Source of the DNA: Planctomycetaceae bacterium
GTDB lineage: Bacteria > Planctomycetota > Planctomycetia > Pirellulales > Thermoguttaceae
Direction: 5' to 3'
Assembly: GCA_031254675.1 (NCBI GenBank)
Contig: JAIRTV010000219.1
Location: 1-5,490, forward strand
Length of the DNA stretch: 5,490 bases
Each line of letters starts with the position of its first letter. The stretch's first letter is position 1. This document shows positions 1 through 5,490 of the stretch, in pieces. The position numbers were made by a program, and so were the translations under genes. The notes beneath the pieces are model-generated. The model did no database searches. It was not told the origin of the DNA and worked only from the letters and a program-made list of their open reading frames with translations.

Positions 1-3000
1 TCTTTTGTTCGTCCGAGCATCATAATGTAACGATCAAGTTGACTGGATGCCCAACCGAATTGTCCCATAGCACGAAAATTCCAACCTTTATCCCAATTCT
101 CAGCGGATTTCACCGCACCCAGTAACGCATCCGCTCCCGTTGGATCGTACATTCCGGCAAGAACCATGGCGTACGCTAATTTGTTTTCCGGCGATGCGGA
201 TTCCTGATAAGCTTTTTGTAACAATGGAATCGATTCTTTCGGATGCCACAGTAAATTCGCCGAACCTTTGAAACCGTCCGGCAAGGTTTTAATATTTTCC
301 GGTAACGCCGTAACAGAATCGTCATAATTGTCTTGATCCGTCAACACGGATTCCGGCAAATTACCGATTTCGACAAGATGTTTTTGTATCGGTTTGATGT
401 CAAGTTTCCGAAGCGGCACGTTGTCTTTTGCGGCTTTCGCAGCAAGACAACCCAAAGCATAACCTTGATTTTGTAAATCCGGTTGCATTCGGATAATCGG
501 AATGGCATCGCGATGACAACTTGTTGCAAGACCACCGACAAAAATTCCCTCAAGTCCTTGCGGCAAACAACTTCGCATTGGAACGTCACAAAAATGTCCG
601 TCGTGGTGAAGATGTTCAATTTCCAGATACGGCGTCAATGTGTAACCATGCGTATCGAAATTGCTCCGAGAACGGACAATCGTATCTGGATAAGTTCGTT
701 TGTTAACCTGATCAAGAACCGTAAACGTAAAATCCCCAATAATTTGCGGACGTTCTCGCGTATCAAGAATTTTTCCGAAATCAAACGCTTTCGGAAATTT
801 TTCTTTTCCGTACACAAAAACATGTGTAATATCTTCCATATCGGTTTCATCAACATACATGTAATCCGTATTCGTGTACGACGCCCCAAGATTTCGCGGC
901 GGCAAACCATGTCCTTGTGTTGCAATTTCTTTATCGTCCACATATTTCATTGGTGCTCCGGCGGATTCCGCGATTCCACCATGTCCGGTTGCGTCGATTA
1001 TCACTTTTGCCAGAACAACACGTTGTCCGAACGGTGTCGTAACAAGAATGCCTTTAACAGTTGTTGTTCCGTCAATTGTTTCAATAACGGTTCCACTTCC
1101 GAGAACGCCGTACCAAACATCGGCTCCGGCTTCGGCAAGTTTCGAACGCCACCAAAAGATACGTTGTTCGATATTCCACGAGGTTTTGCCGTCTTCAACT
1201 TCTTTGCAAAAACCAACGCGATTGCCCCAATAATAAATTGAAATCGCGCCGGCAGTTCCAACTCCGCCGAGATCGTGCAGATATTCGAGAACCAATGTTT
1301 TTGCGCCTTGGCGTGCCGCAGAAATTCCTGCCGGTGCACCGGTTGTCCCGCCACCAACCACAACAACATCGTATTCGCCAATCACCGGAATTTTTTGTTC
1401 CTGCTGTTTCACAAAACCAAGCGGCTTTTTGTACGCTTTCACATTCGAGAGCGATTCCTTAATCTCACCGGAAACTTTTTGTTGCCCAGTTGCAGGAACT
1501 TGTTGCATGGTTACAGGAACAAATTTCAAATGTTCAGGTGAAATATTCTTGATTGCTTTAATCTCTTCCGCCGCTTGTTGACCCCACACTTTCGATTGCT
1601 TAATAAATTCAACCGTTCCGAATTTTTTAACGTGTGGTATTGGAACAGAAATATGATCCGCTATAAATTGTTGATTGGGATCAAATGTTGCCAAACGAAT
1701 TTGTGTTTCTAATTCGTTTCGCAATTTCAAATCGCCTGTCAAATAAGCCGCTCTTACTTCATCGGCAATATCGAATGTGTAACGAATCATTGGATAAACA
1801 CCTGCTTTGGCATCTTGTTGTTCCAGAAAATTCCATGCTCCTTTCGGCGGTTGTCCGTAAAACGGTTCGCCCATAATTTCATACGACGAATTTTTTAACA
1901 ACGGAAATTTTTTCGTATCAATTTGTTTTGGTTCACCGCCAATCACAACATATTGAGCTGTAAAATTTTCTTTGACAGATTCGTCGTTTGATTGATTCAA
2001 ATCAGAAGTGTTGGATTTCGTAATTTGAATTTCATATTTAGACAAATCAAATTGTGGTACAGATAATACTTTTTTTGCCAGAATTGCTTGTTTTCCAGCG
2101 CGGTTGTTGATAACGGCTCCACCGATAATCTGTAGTTCATCAGCAAGAGTGCCGATACAATAAGTACTGTACAAAAATTGAACGCCGGCATCAAGTAATG
2201 CTTTATCGAGCGTCATTTTAACATGCATTGGACGCGGCGCGGGATGCGTGTACGGTGATTTGCCGTCAGCGTTCCAAGGTTTGGGTTGCGGAATTGCCAA
2301 CTTGTTCGGAAGAACAACAATTTCACCAAGCAAAATTCGTTTCGATTTTTCCGACTTTTTAATTTCAAGTTTCAAATAACGTGTGGAAACGGGTTTATCG
2401 AGTTCGAGACGAAATTCATCAACAGAATCGTAACCGCGCAGATTTTTCGTATTCAAAACTGGTTTCGGTAATTCGTTCCATTGTTTTTCGTCATCGCTTG
2501 CCGAAAGAACAACATTGTCCATCACAAAATCGTTTTGCCGATGAAAACCGAGTAACGACACAACACCAACTTGTTGCGAATTTTCGAGATCAAGAATAAT
2601 TGTTGTGTTTCCGTTGACTTGCAAACTTTGAGTGACGGAATCGGCGGCAACACCATCGGCAAGCCGATTTTTTTTATTTGTTTCGGGATGTGCTTTGTCG
2701 ATTTGTTGCTCAATTTTGTACGTAAATGGAATTTTGTTATTGGCTTGAAGGATTAACAACGCTGATGGTGTTGGCAAGCCGCGATTGGGATCGTTAAAGA
2801 TTGTGGCGGCGAACGGGTCGTCGAGTTTTTCGTTGGGGTCGAGCCAAAGATTTAGTGTTGCGGTTACATCTTCGCCGAGAGAGGGAAATTGTGTGATGAG
2901 CATCGTTTTGGCTCCGGCTTTCTGGGCTTCGATTGCCGCTGCGACATTCCCTGTCGAACCGCCGATAACCAACACATCAACTTCGTAAGCAATCGGAATT

Positions 3001-3119
3001 TGCCGCTCCGAAACCGTTACATATTTGTCCTGCGCCGAAATCAACGGAACAAACAATGACGCAAAAAGAAGCGAAACCGCTTGAAAACCAAACAACGAAA
3101 TAAACAAAAATCGTTTCAT
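1..3119 (-). CDS. Exported FAD-dependent oxidoreductase with two tandem halves and an inserted discoidin-like domain (3' end cut by window edge)
   Basis: The frame is open for 1039 codons from ATG 3119 and runs off the left edge, so the C-terminus is missing. Residues 1-29 form a signal peptide (MKRF basic start, long hydrophobic core, likely cleavage after LISA). Residues 47-95 are a Rossmann-type start (DVLVIGGSTGN, then LGED). Residues about 153-271 resemble an F5/8-type C (discoidin) beta-sandwich: LADG, DFVMDNVVLSASDD, TRYLKLEIKK, LLGEIVVLP. The oxidoreductase fold then resumes (TLDKALLDAGVQFLYS, from residue 303). A second, canonical FAD half starts at Y583: VVVVGGGTTG, acidic E612 ending beta-2, DLGGVGTAG at 616-624, IIDATG at 707-712, and HRDAIPIIRMQPDLQNQGYA at 869-888. 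From about residue 955 helical, HEAT-like pairs follow. The family (FAD_oxidored, PF12831-like) comprises flavoenzymes often found in polysaccharide-degrading planctomycetes; substrate and reaction are unknown. AAGG (3134-3131) lies 11 bases before the ATG, slightly far. The family call is firm, the function open. Confidence 0.9.
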   Translation of the reverse strand, partial: MKRFLFISLFGFQAVSLLFASLFVPLISAQDKYVTVSERQIPIAYEVDVLVIGGSTGNVAAAIEAQKAGAKTMLITQFPSLGEDVTATLNLWLDPNEKLDDPFAATIFNDPNRGLPTPSALLILQANNKIPFTYKIEQQIDKAHPETNKKNRLADGVAADSVTQSLQVNGNTTIILDLENSQQVGVVSLLGFHRQNDFVMDNVVLSASDDEKQWNELPKPVLNTKNLRGYDSVDEFRLELDKPVSTRYLKLEIKKSEKSKRILLGEIVVLPNKLAIPQPKPWNADGKSPYTHPAPRPMHVKMTLDKALLDAGVQFLYSTYCIGTLADELQIIGGAVINNRAGKQAILAKKVLSVPQFDLSKYEIQITKSNTSDLNQSNDESVKENFTAQYVVIGGEPKQIDTKKFPLLKNSSYEIMGEPFYGQPPKGAWNFLEQQDAKAGVYPMIRYTFDIADEVRAAYLTGDLKLRNELETQIRLATFDPNQQFIADHISVPIPHVKKFGTVEFIKQSKVWGQQAAEEIKAIKNISPEHLKFVPVTMQQVPATGQQKVSGEIKESLSNVKAYKKPLGFVKQQEQKIPVIGEYDVVVVGGGTTGAPAGISAARQGAKTLVLEYLHDLGGVGTAGAISIYYWGNRVGFCKEVEDGKTSWNIEQRIFWWRSKLAEAGADVWYGVLGSGTVIETIDGTTTVKGILVTTPFGQRVVLAKVIIDATGHGGIAESAGAPMKYVDDKEIATQGHGLPPRNLGASYTNTDYMYVDETDMEDITHVFVYGKEKFPKAFDFGKILDTRERPQIIGDFTFTVLDQVNKRTYPDTIVRSRSNFDTHGYTLTPYLEIEHLHHDGHFCDVPMRSCLPQGLEGIFVGGLATSCHRDAIPIIRMQPDLQNQGYALGCLAAKAAKDNVPLRKLDIKPIQKHLVEIGNLPESVLTDQDNYDDSVTALPENIKTLPDGFKGSANLLWHPKESIPLLQKAYQESASPENKLAYAMVLAGMYDPTGADALLGAVKSAENWDKGWNFRAMGQFGWASSQLDRYIMMLGRTK

Positions 3120-3137
3120 AATAAGATATTCCTTATT
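3120..3137 (-). promoter_or_regulatory. Small inverted repeat overlapping the oxidoreductase ribosome binding site
   Basis: On the minus strand AATAAG and CTTATT are perfect 6-bp arms around a 6-base loop, immediately before the ATG at 3119. The Shine-Dalgarno-like AAGG straddles the 5' arm and loop. If it folds, the hairpin would partly hide the ribosome binding site. The arms are almost all A/T, so the structure is weak and may be chance in AT-rich DNA. Confidence 0.35.
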
Positions 3138-3334
3138 CGTAAAAGTGTGTCAAAAATTTTCAGATTCTCATATTTTTTTTAACACGAAAATCTGACCGAA
3201 ATAAACAATCTGTTTGTTTGAACTATGATTTAATTGATCATTTGATTTGCAATGATTTTTACAACACATTATAGTTTAATATAATCATCATCGTCTTCCA
3301 CCAATCACCGTTCAGACAATTGCGATTTTGATAA
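3138..3334. other. AT-rich intergenic region between lipoprotein and oxidoreductase genes
   Basis: No gene is seen in this stretch. It should hold the 3' end of the lipoprotein transcript and possibly a promoter for the oxidoreductase. A TATAAT hexamer reads on the minus strand at 3273-3268, but no good -35 lies 16-18 bases upstream of it. It is one arm of an 18-base AT-only palindrome (3268-3285). TCAGATT (3160-3166) and AATCTGA (3189-3195) could pair across a 22-base loop. No clear GC-rich hairpin followed by a U-run was found on the minus strand, so read-through from the lipoprotein gene into the oxidoreductase is possible. Confidence 0.4.
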
Positions 3335-3775
3335 TTATTGTGCTTTTGCCGAATTGATAAAAGGTTTAACTTTGATTTCAAAATAATTGTTTTTATCAAT
3401 GTCGTACATAATTGGTGTTGTTTCAACCGAAGAATAAATTGGATCAATAAGAGAAACATATCCAACATCATCTTTTCCCGGTTTGGGCACAAAATCCGGT
3501 TGGATTGTTTGCGCACCGGTAATAAAAACTTTGTAATGCCCCGATGGAACTCCGTCTTGTTCTTTGTCCGAACCGATTACAAAATTTCCGCCGGTTCGTA
3601 TTGTTCCTCTGGCATAATGTGATTCCGATTGAAAAATAATTGTTCCGCATTCTAACGGAGTACCGTCTTCGAAAACAACCTTTCCCTTAACGGCAAGATA
3701 ATTTCCACAGCCGGAAAAAACAATCACACCAAAAAGTAAAAATAAAAATCGAATATAAAAATTTTGTGAAAACAT
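3335..3775 (-). CDS. Small lipoprotein with transthyretin/carboxypeptidase-regulatory-like fold
   Basis: The 146-residue product starts at ATG 3775, with AGGA about 7 bases upstream as ribosome binding site. Residues 1-22 are a lipoprotein signal: a short polar start, hydrophobic core LFLLFGVIVF, then lipobox FSGC with C23 as the expected lipidated cysteine (Phe at -3 is less usual than Leu). The mature part begins with VKGKVVFEDGTPLECGTIIF (about 29-48), the pattern of a single beta-sandwich domain seen in many short planctomycete lipoproteins, and continues with GVPSGHYKVFITG (about 75-87), typical of the same fold. It starts only 27 bases after the DUF1559 stop codon on the same strand, so the two are probably co-transcribed; such pairing is common in planctomycetes. 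It is probably anchored in a membrane facing the periplasm or outside. Its precise role is unknown and no catalytic motif is visible. Confidence 0.85.
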   Translation of the reverse strand: MFSQNFYIRFLFLLFGVIVFSGCGNYLAVKGKVVFEDGTPLECGTIIFQSESHYARGTIRTGGNFVIGSDKEQDGVPSGHYKVFITGAQTIQPDFVPKPGKDDVGYVSLIDPIYSSVETTPIMYDIDKNNYFEIKVKPFINSAKAQ

Positions 3776-3802
3776 AAATCAATCCTGTTTGAAATGTTTT
3801 TG

Positions 3803-5014
3803 TTATGGTAATGTTACCGCTTCGCCGTCATCAACTCGTGTGAGTGGATAAAGCACTTTGTCGGGGCTTGTCGTAACAGGTAATCCTCGAACAGAACCGT
3901 CACCAATCAGAAAGTTACAAATTCCTGAATGCCAACTACCAAATCCATACAAACCACCGGTACTAGTATCTGATCCAACCGTAGCGGTTGGTTGAAGAGC
4001 GTTTTGAGTTGTATTATCCATGAAATCATTGGGACGACATAAAGCGATGGAGGCTTTGATATTCCTTGCCGCTCCCACTGCATATCGTCCGGCGGAAAGA
4101 TAAGTCATGTCAGCCGAATAAGCAATATCTGCATTATCTTGGTTACCTTTAGAAAATCCTAAATATCCCGAAGGAATATGTTTTTCGCCGAGTAACAATT
4201 GATTGCTTGTGCCGTCTTGCCAATACGCCATGTCGTCACGTACATTCCATTTATTAAACGCTCCCAAAACTCCGTCGTCCGGTTCGGCTACTAAAGGCAA
4301 ACGAATCGGACCGTATTGCAATCTATAATGATTTGCACTATTAGCAATATAATATAGATGCCAATATTGAATTGTATCACAAATCATCGGAACGGCGTAA
4401 TCACCAAGAGGACCAGGTTCATCTGTGCTGGCGGTTGTTCCCGTATAAATCGAATCTGAACCGCCTGACCGTCGAGTCGGGCAACGATAAACTGAAACAG
4501 CGGCAAACCCTTGTTGTTCTGCATCGGAAAACCTTCCCCACCAATCAATAGTTCCTTTATTAGTGTAACCGATCGCCGTTTTATCACCATCGACATGAAC
4601 AATAACATCAAAACCGGTTCGGGCAAGAGCTGTCGCATGGGCATCTCGACCATCAATTAAATCATAAAGTGATTGTTGTTCTATGTACGGATAAATCAAG
4701 AGGAAAAAAGAAGCACGTGAAACTCCTTCCGTCGTAGAACCAAGTGTAATTGGTGGCAAACCATTTTGAGCAGCGTGAAAATTGTGTACAGCTACTCCAA
4801 TTTGCTTCAAATGGTTGGAACATTGCATCCGTCTTGCTGCTTCGCGCGCCGCTTGAACTGCCGGTAGCAGAAGAGCGATTAACACGCCGATAATCGCAAT
4901 CACCACAAGAAGTTCGACCAACGTAAAACCGAACCGCAAAGACCGTGAAAGAGTTGAGAGTTTTTTGGAAAAACGTCGAAAAATCGACCACTCTCCACTA
5001 TCCGTTCTCAACAC
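3803..5014 (-). CDS. DUF1559 prepilin-like protein (type IV pilin-like N-terminus, H-X9-DG C-terminus)
   Basis: In the sequence as given this frame codes for up to 403 residues. It has the class III (prepilin peptidase) signal: cleavage expected at G29/F30, then FTLVELLVVIAIIGVLIA as the membrane helix with glutamate E34 at mature position 5, followed by LLPAVQAAREAARRMQCS. The C-terminal part has H362-X9-D372-G373 in the order HSGICNFLIGDG, the hallmark of planctomycete DUF1559 (PF07596) proteins. Length and layout are normal for the family, which is strongly expanded in Planctomycetia and thought to form pseudopilin-like envelope or secretion components. The start is uncertain. An in-frame TAA lies at 5047-5045, just before a G12 tract, leaving only GTG 5014 or TTG 5011 before the signal (TTG codon 26 also exists but lacks a ribosome site). 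GGAGG at 5022-5018 suits TTG 5011 better (6-base gap). A better ATG at 5129 is one base out of frame. Confidence 0.93.
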   Translation of the reverse strand: MLRTDSGEWSIFRRFSKKLSTLSRSLRFGFTLVELLVVIAIIGVLIALLLPAVQAAREAARRMQCSNHLKQIGVAVHNFHAAQNGLPPITLGSTTEGVSRASFFLLIYPYIEQQSLYDLIDGRDAHATALARTGFDVIVHVDGDKTAIGYTNKGTIDWWGRFSDAEQQGFAAVSVYRCPTRRSGGSDSIYTGTTASTDEPGPLGDYAVPMICDTIQYWHLYYIANSANHYRLQYGPIRLPLVAEPDDGVLGAFNKWNVRDDMAYWQDGTSNQLLLGEKHIPSGYLGFSKGNQDNADIAYSADMTYLSAGRYAVGAARNIKASIALCRPNDFMDNTTQNALQPTATVGSDTSTGGLYGFGSWHSGICNFLIGDGSVRGLPVTTSPDKVLYPLTRVDDGEAVTLP

Positions 5015-5129
5015 GCCCCTCCATATAGCCCCCCCCCCCCTGGCTTACGCAATTTATCCATTTTAACATTTGGCTTTTCGCAAAAAATATTGCCCAAAAG
5101 CCGACAACACATTTGACTAAATTTTTCAT
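4998..5129 (-). CDS. Short frame of 43 codons: probable true 5' end of the DUF1559 gene, put out of frame by the G tract
   Basis: ATG 5129 has a good Shine-Dalgarno sequence (AAGGA at 5142-5138, 8-base gap). The frame begins MKNLVKCVVGFWAIFF, giving a basic start and a hydrophobic stretch at about residues 4-17, then AKSQMLKWINCVSQ and four glycines from the G tract. It ends at TAG 5000-4998, overlapping the start of the DUF1559 frame by 17 bases. With one G fewer it would read QGGGAIWRGVLRTDSG and continue into the DUF1559 protein. Three readings are possible: the true N-terminus of a phase-variable gene now OFF; a leader peptide whose translation delivers ribosomes to the GTG/TTG start; or chance. 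The ribosome site, promoter position and exact frame relation favour the first. No known family is recognised in the leader itself. Confidence 0.55.
   Translation of the reverse strand: MKNLVKCVVGFWAIFFAKSQMLKWINCVSQGGGGYMEGRVENG
5016..5022 (-). promoter_or_regulatory. Internal Shine-Dalgarno-like motif GGAGGGG before the GTG/TTG starts
   Basis: GGAGGGG on the minus strand ends one base before GTG 5014. Its GGAGG core is 3 bases from GTG 5014 and 6 bases from TTG 5011, so TTG is the better-spaced start. It would allow translation of a DUF1559 form with a short leader whatever the length of the upstream G tract. It could also simply be coding sequence (WRG) in a longer protein. Confidence 0.4.
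5029..5040 (-). repeat. Homopolymeric tract of 12 G (12 C on the + strand), candidate phase-variation tract
   Basis: There are exactly 12 consecutive G on the minus strand. This is conspicuous in AT-rich DNA where no other G/C run in the window approaches this length. It sits between a well-formed ATG start (5129) and the DUF1559 signal sequence. The distance from ATG 5129 to the end of the DUF1559 stop (3803) is 1327 bases, one more than a multiple of three, so 11 G (or 8, 14) would make one continuous frame of 441 codons at 11 G. With 12 G the ATG frame ends at TAG 5000-4998. G/C homopolymers of this length are known to vary by slippage in bacterial contingency genes. A sequencing or assembly error is the main alternative. 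Confidence 0.85.
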
Positions 5130-5137
5130 CGTTATTT

Positions 5138-5142
5138 TCCTT
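5138..5142 (-). promoter_or_regulatory. Ribosome binding site AAGGA for ATG 5129
   Basis: AAGGA on the minus strand lies 8 bases before ATG 5129. It closely matches the anti-Shine-Dalgarno sequence with near-ideal spacing, and is better placed than the site before GTG 5014. It is the main reason for taking ATG 5129 as a real start. Confidence 0.6.
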
Positions 5143-5177
5143 ATTTTGTAAGGTTTTCTCGAAATCATCGTGAAATA

Positions 5178-5200
5178 TTTGTCGCAAACGACGCGACAAA
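5178..5200. repeat. Perfect 8-bp inverted repeat in the DUF1559 5' leader
   Basis: TTTGTCGC (5178-5185) and GCGACAAA (5193-5200) are perfect complements around a 7-base loop. It lies between the predicted promoter and the ribosome binding site, about 25 bases downstream of the expected transcription start. It has no U-run on either side, so it is not a typical intrinsic terminator. It could be a stem-loop stabilising the transcript, or a binding site for a dimeric regulator. Confidence 0.55.
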
Positions 5201-5229
5201 ATGACGTAACACGATTGAATTAGATTCCT

Positions 5230-5257
5230 AGTTTACATAAAGTATTAAAAAAGTCAA
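5230..5257 (-). promoter_or_regulatory. Sigma70-like promoter for the DUF1559-lipoprotein operon
   Basis: On the minus strand TTGACT (5257-5252, five of six to the -35 consensus) is followed after 16 bases by TAAACT (5235-5230, four of six to the -10 consensus). The start of transcription would be near 5223, giving a 5' leader of about 94 bases up to ATG 5129. It is the best-formed promoter seen in the window and points at the DUF1559 gene. Confidence 0.5.
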
Positions 5258-5490
5258 GTGGAATTTTTTTCATTTTCCAAAAAATAACAGCATTTCACGC
5301 CCTGATCCGTATTGCACTGAACAATCTCTAAAAACTCAATTTTTAGCCCCAAAAATATTCACAAGTCTTGGCTGCTCAAATATGTGATTTTTAAAGAAAC
5401 AAAGATTTTTCGAAAGCCGATCAGCGGTTCGCGAGGATTGGAAAATAACGGGAATAGACCGTTCGCTTTACAGAATTAAGTTAGCTCAAC
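5258..5490. other. Right-edge intergenic region, no gene recognised
   Basis: All three minus-strand frames entering from the right edge stop within about 15 bases. On the plus strand a stretch of about 50 codons is open after TGA 5318-5320 up to TAA near 5480, but it has no ATG with a ribosome site and resembles no family I know. No tRNA, insertion sequence or CRISPR pattern is seen. G+C rises between about 5415 and 5460 compared with the flanks, which may mark a repeat or the remains of a neighbouring element, but no partner copy lies in the window. Confidence 0.4.
5328..5346. repeat. 7-bp inverted repeat CTAAAAA-5-TTTTTAG
   Basis: CTAAAAA (5328-5334) and TTTTTAG (5340-5346) pair perfectly around a 5-base loop. 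Being nearly all A/T it would form only a weak hairpin. It could be the end signal of a gene lying outside the window, but the GC-rich stem expected for an intrinsic terminator is absent. Confidence 0.25.

Noticed and set aside
635..943. Minus-strand open frame of 102 codons inside the oxidoreductase
   Set aside because: It is an alternate frame of the same strand within the 1039-codon gene, with no recognisable motif.
483..1241. Plus-strand open frame of 252 codons antisense to the oxidoreductase
   Set aside because: It lies entirely opposite a strongly supported coding frame, its product is rich in Cys, Arg, Asn and Phe with no domain pattern, and it has no clear ribosome site. It is a shadow of the real gene.
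3157..3195. Possible terminator between lipoprotein and oxidoreductase genes (TCAGATT/AATCTGA)
   Set aside because: The arms are short, the loop is 22 bases and no U-run follows on the minus strand. The run of T lies in the loop and reads as A in the transcript.
4975..4988. Short hairpin (GTCGA/TCGAC, 4-base loop) followed on the minus strand by a T-rich run, as an attenuator
   Set aside because: The stem is only 5 bp and lies inside the coding sequence just before the prepilin signal; it is most likely a chance product of codons for SIFRRF.
4384..4991. Minus-strand frames of 90 and 109 codons within the DUF1559 gene
   Set aside because: Both are out-of-frame readings of a gene whose signal sequence and H-X9-DG motif fix the true frame.
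5008..5199. 63-codon frame from TTG 5199 ending in a GGGG-LYGGAC tail, as an independent gene
   Set aside because: It starts at TTG inside the inverted repeat without a ribosome site, and its tail is only the G tract read in another frame. The ATG 5129 frame explains the region better.

Overview
The window looks like a planctomycete chromosome (Planctomycetota). The strongest marker is a DUF1559-type prepilin-like protein with the FTLVELLVVIAIIG signature at its N-terminus and an H-X9-DG motif near its C-terminus. A small lipoprotein of the kind often found beside DUF1559 genes follows it, and then a large secreted FAD-dependent oxidoreductase of a planctomycete/verrucomicrobial type. The DNA is AT-rich for the phylum (roughly 40% G+C by eye), which suggests a low-GC lineage; no species can be named.

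All supported genes are on the minus strand, so they read from right to left. The right edge (about 5258-5490) has no convincing gene. A sigma70-like promoter (5257-5230) and a 5' leader with a perfect 8-bp inverted repeat (5178-5200) lead to a well-placed ribosome binding site and ATG at 5129. That reading frame runs into an uninterrupted tract of 12 G (minus strand, 5040-5029) and stops at 4998, overlapping the start of the DUF1559 frame (5014-3803). Removing one G would join the ATG frame exactly to the DUF1559 frame, giving 441 residues. As sequenced, DUF1559 can only start at weak GTG/TTG codons behind a second Shine-Dalgarno-like motif. This has the architecture of a slipped-strand phase-variation switch, and it is the main point of interest; a homopolymer sequencing error is the main alternative.

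The lipoprotein (3775-3335) starts 27 bases after the DUF1559 stop and is probably in the same operon. An AT-rich intergenic stretch of about 215 bases follows. The left 57% of the window is one uninterrupted reading frame (3119 to beyond position 1, 1039 codons visible). It encodes an exported protein with two tandem FAD-oxidoreductase-like halves, a discoidin-like domain inserted in the first half, and a helical-repeat-like C-terminal region cut by the window edge. The first half has lost several canonical FAD-binding residues and the second has kept them.

Together the genes describe cell-envelope and exported functions: a pilin-like surface or secretion protein whose expression may be switched, a small outer lipoprotein, and an exported oxidoreductase that may act on or bind glycans. 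No functional link between the oxidoreductase and the other two is visible beyond shared strand and proximity.
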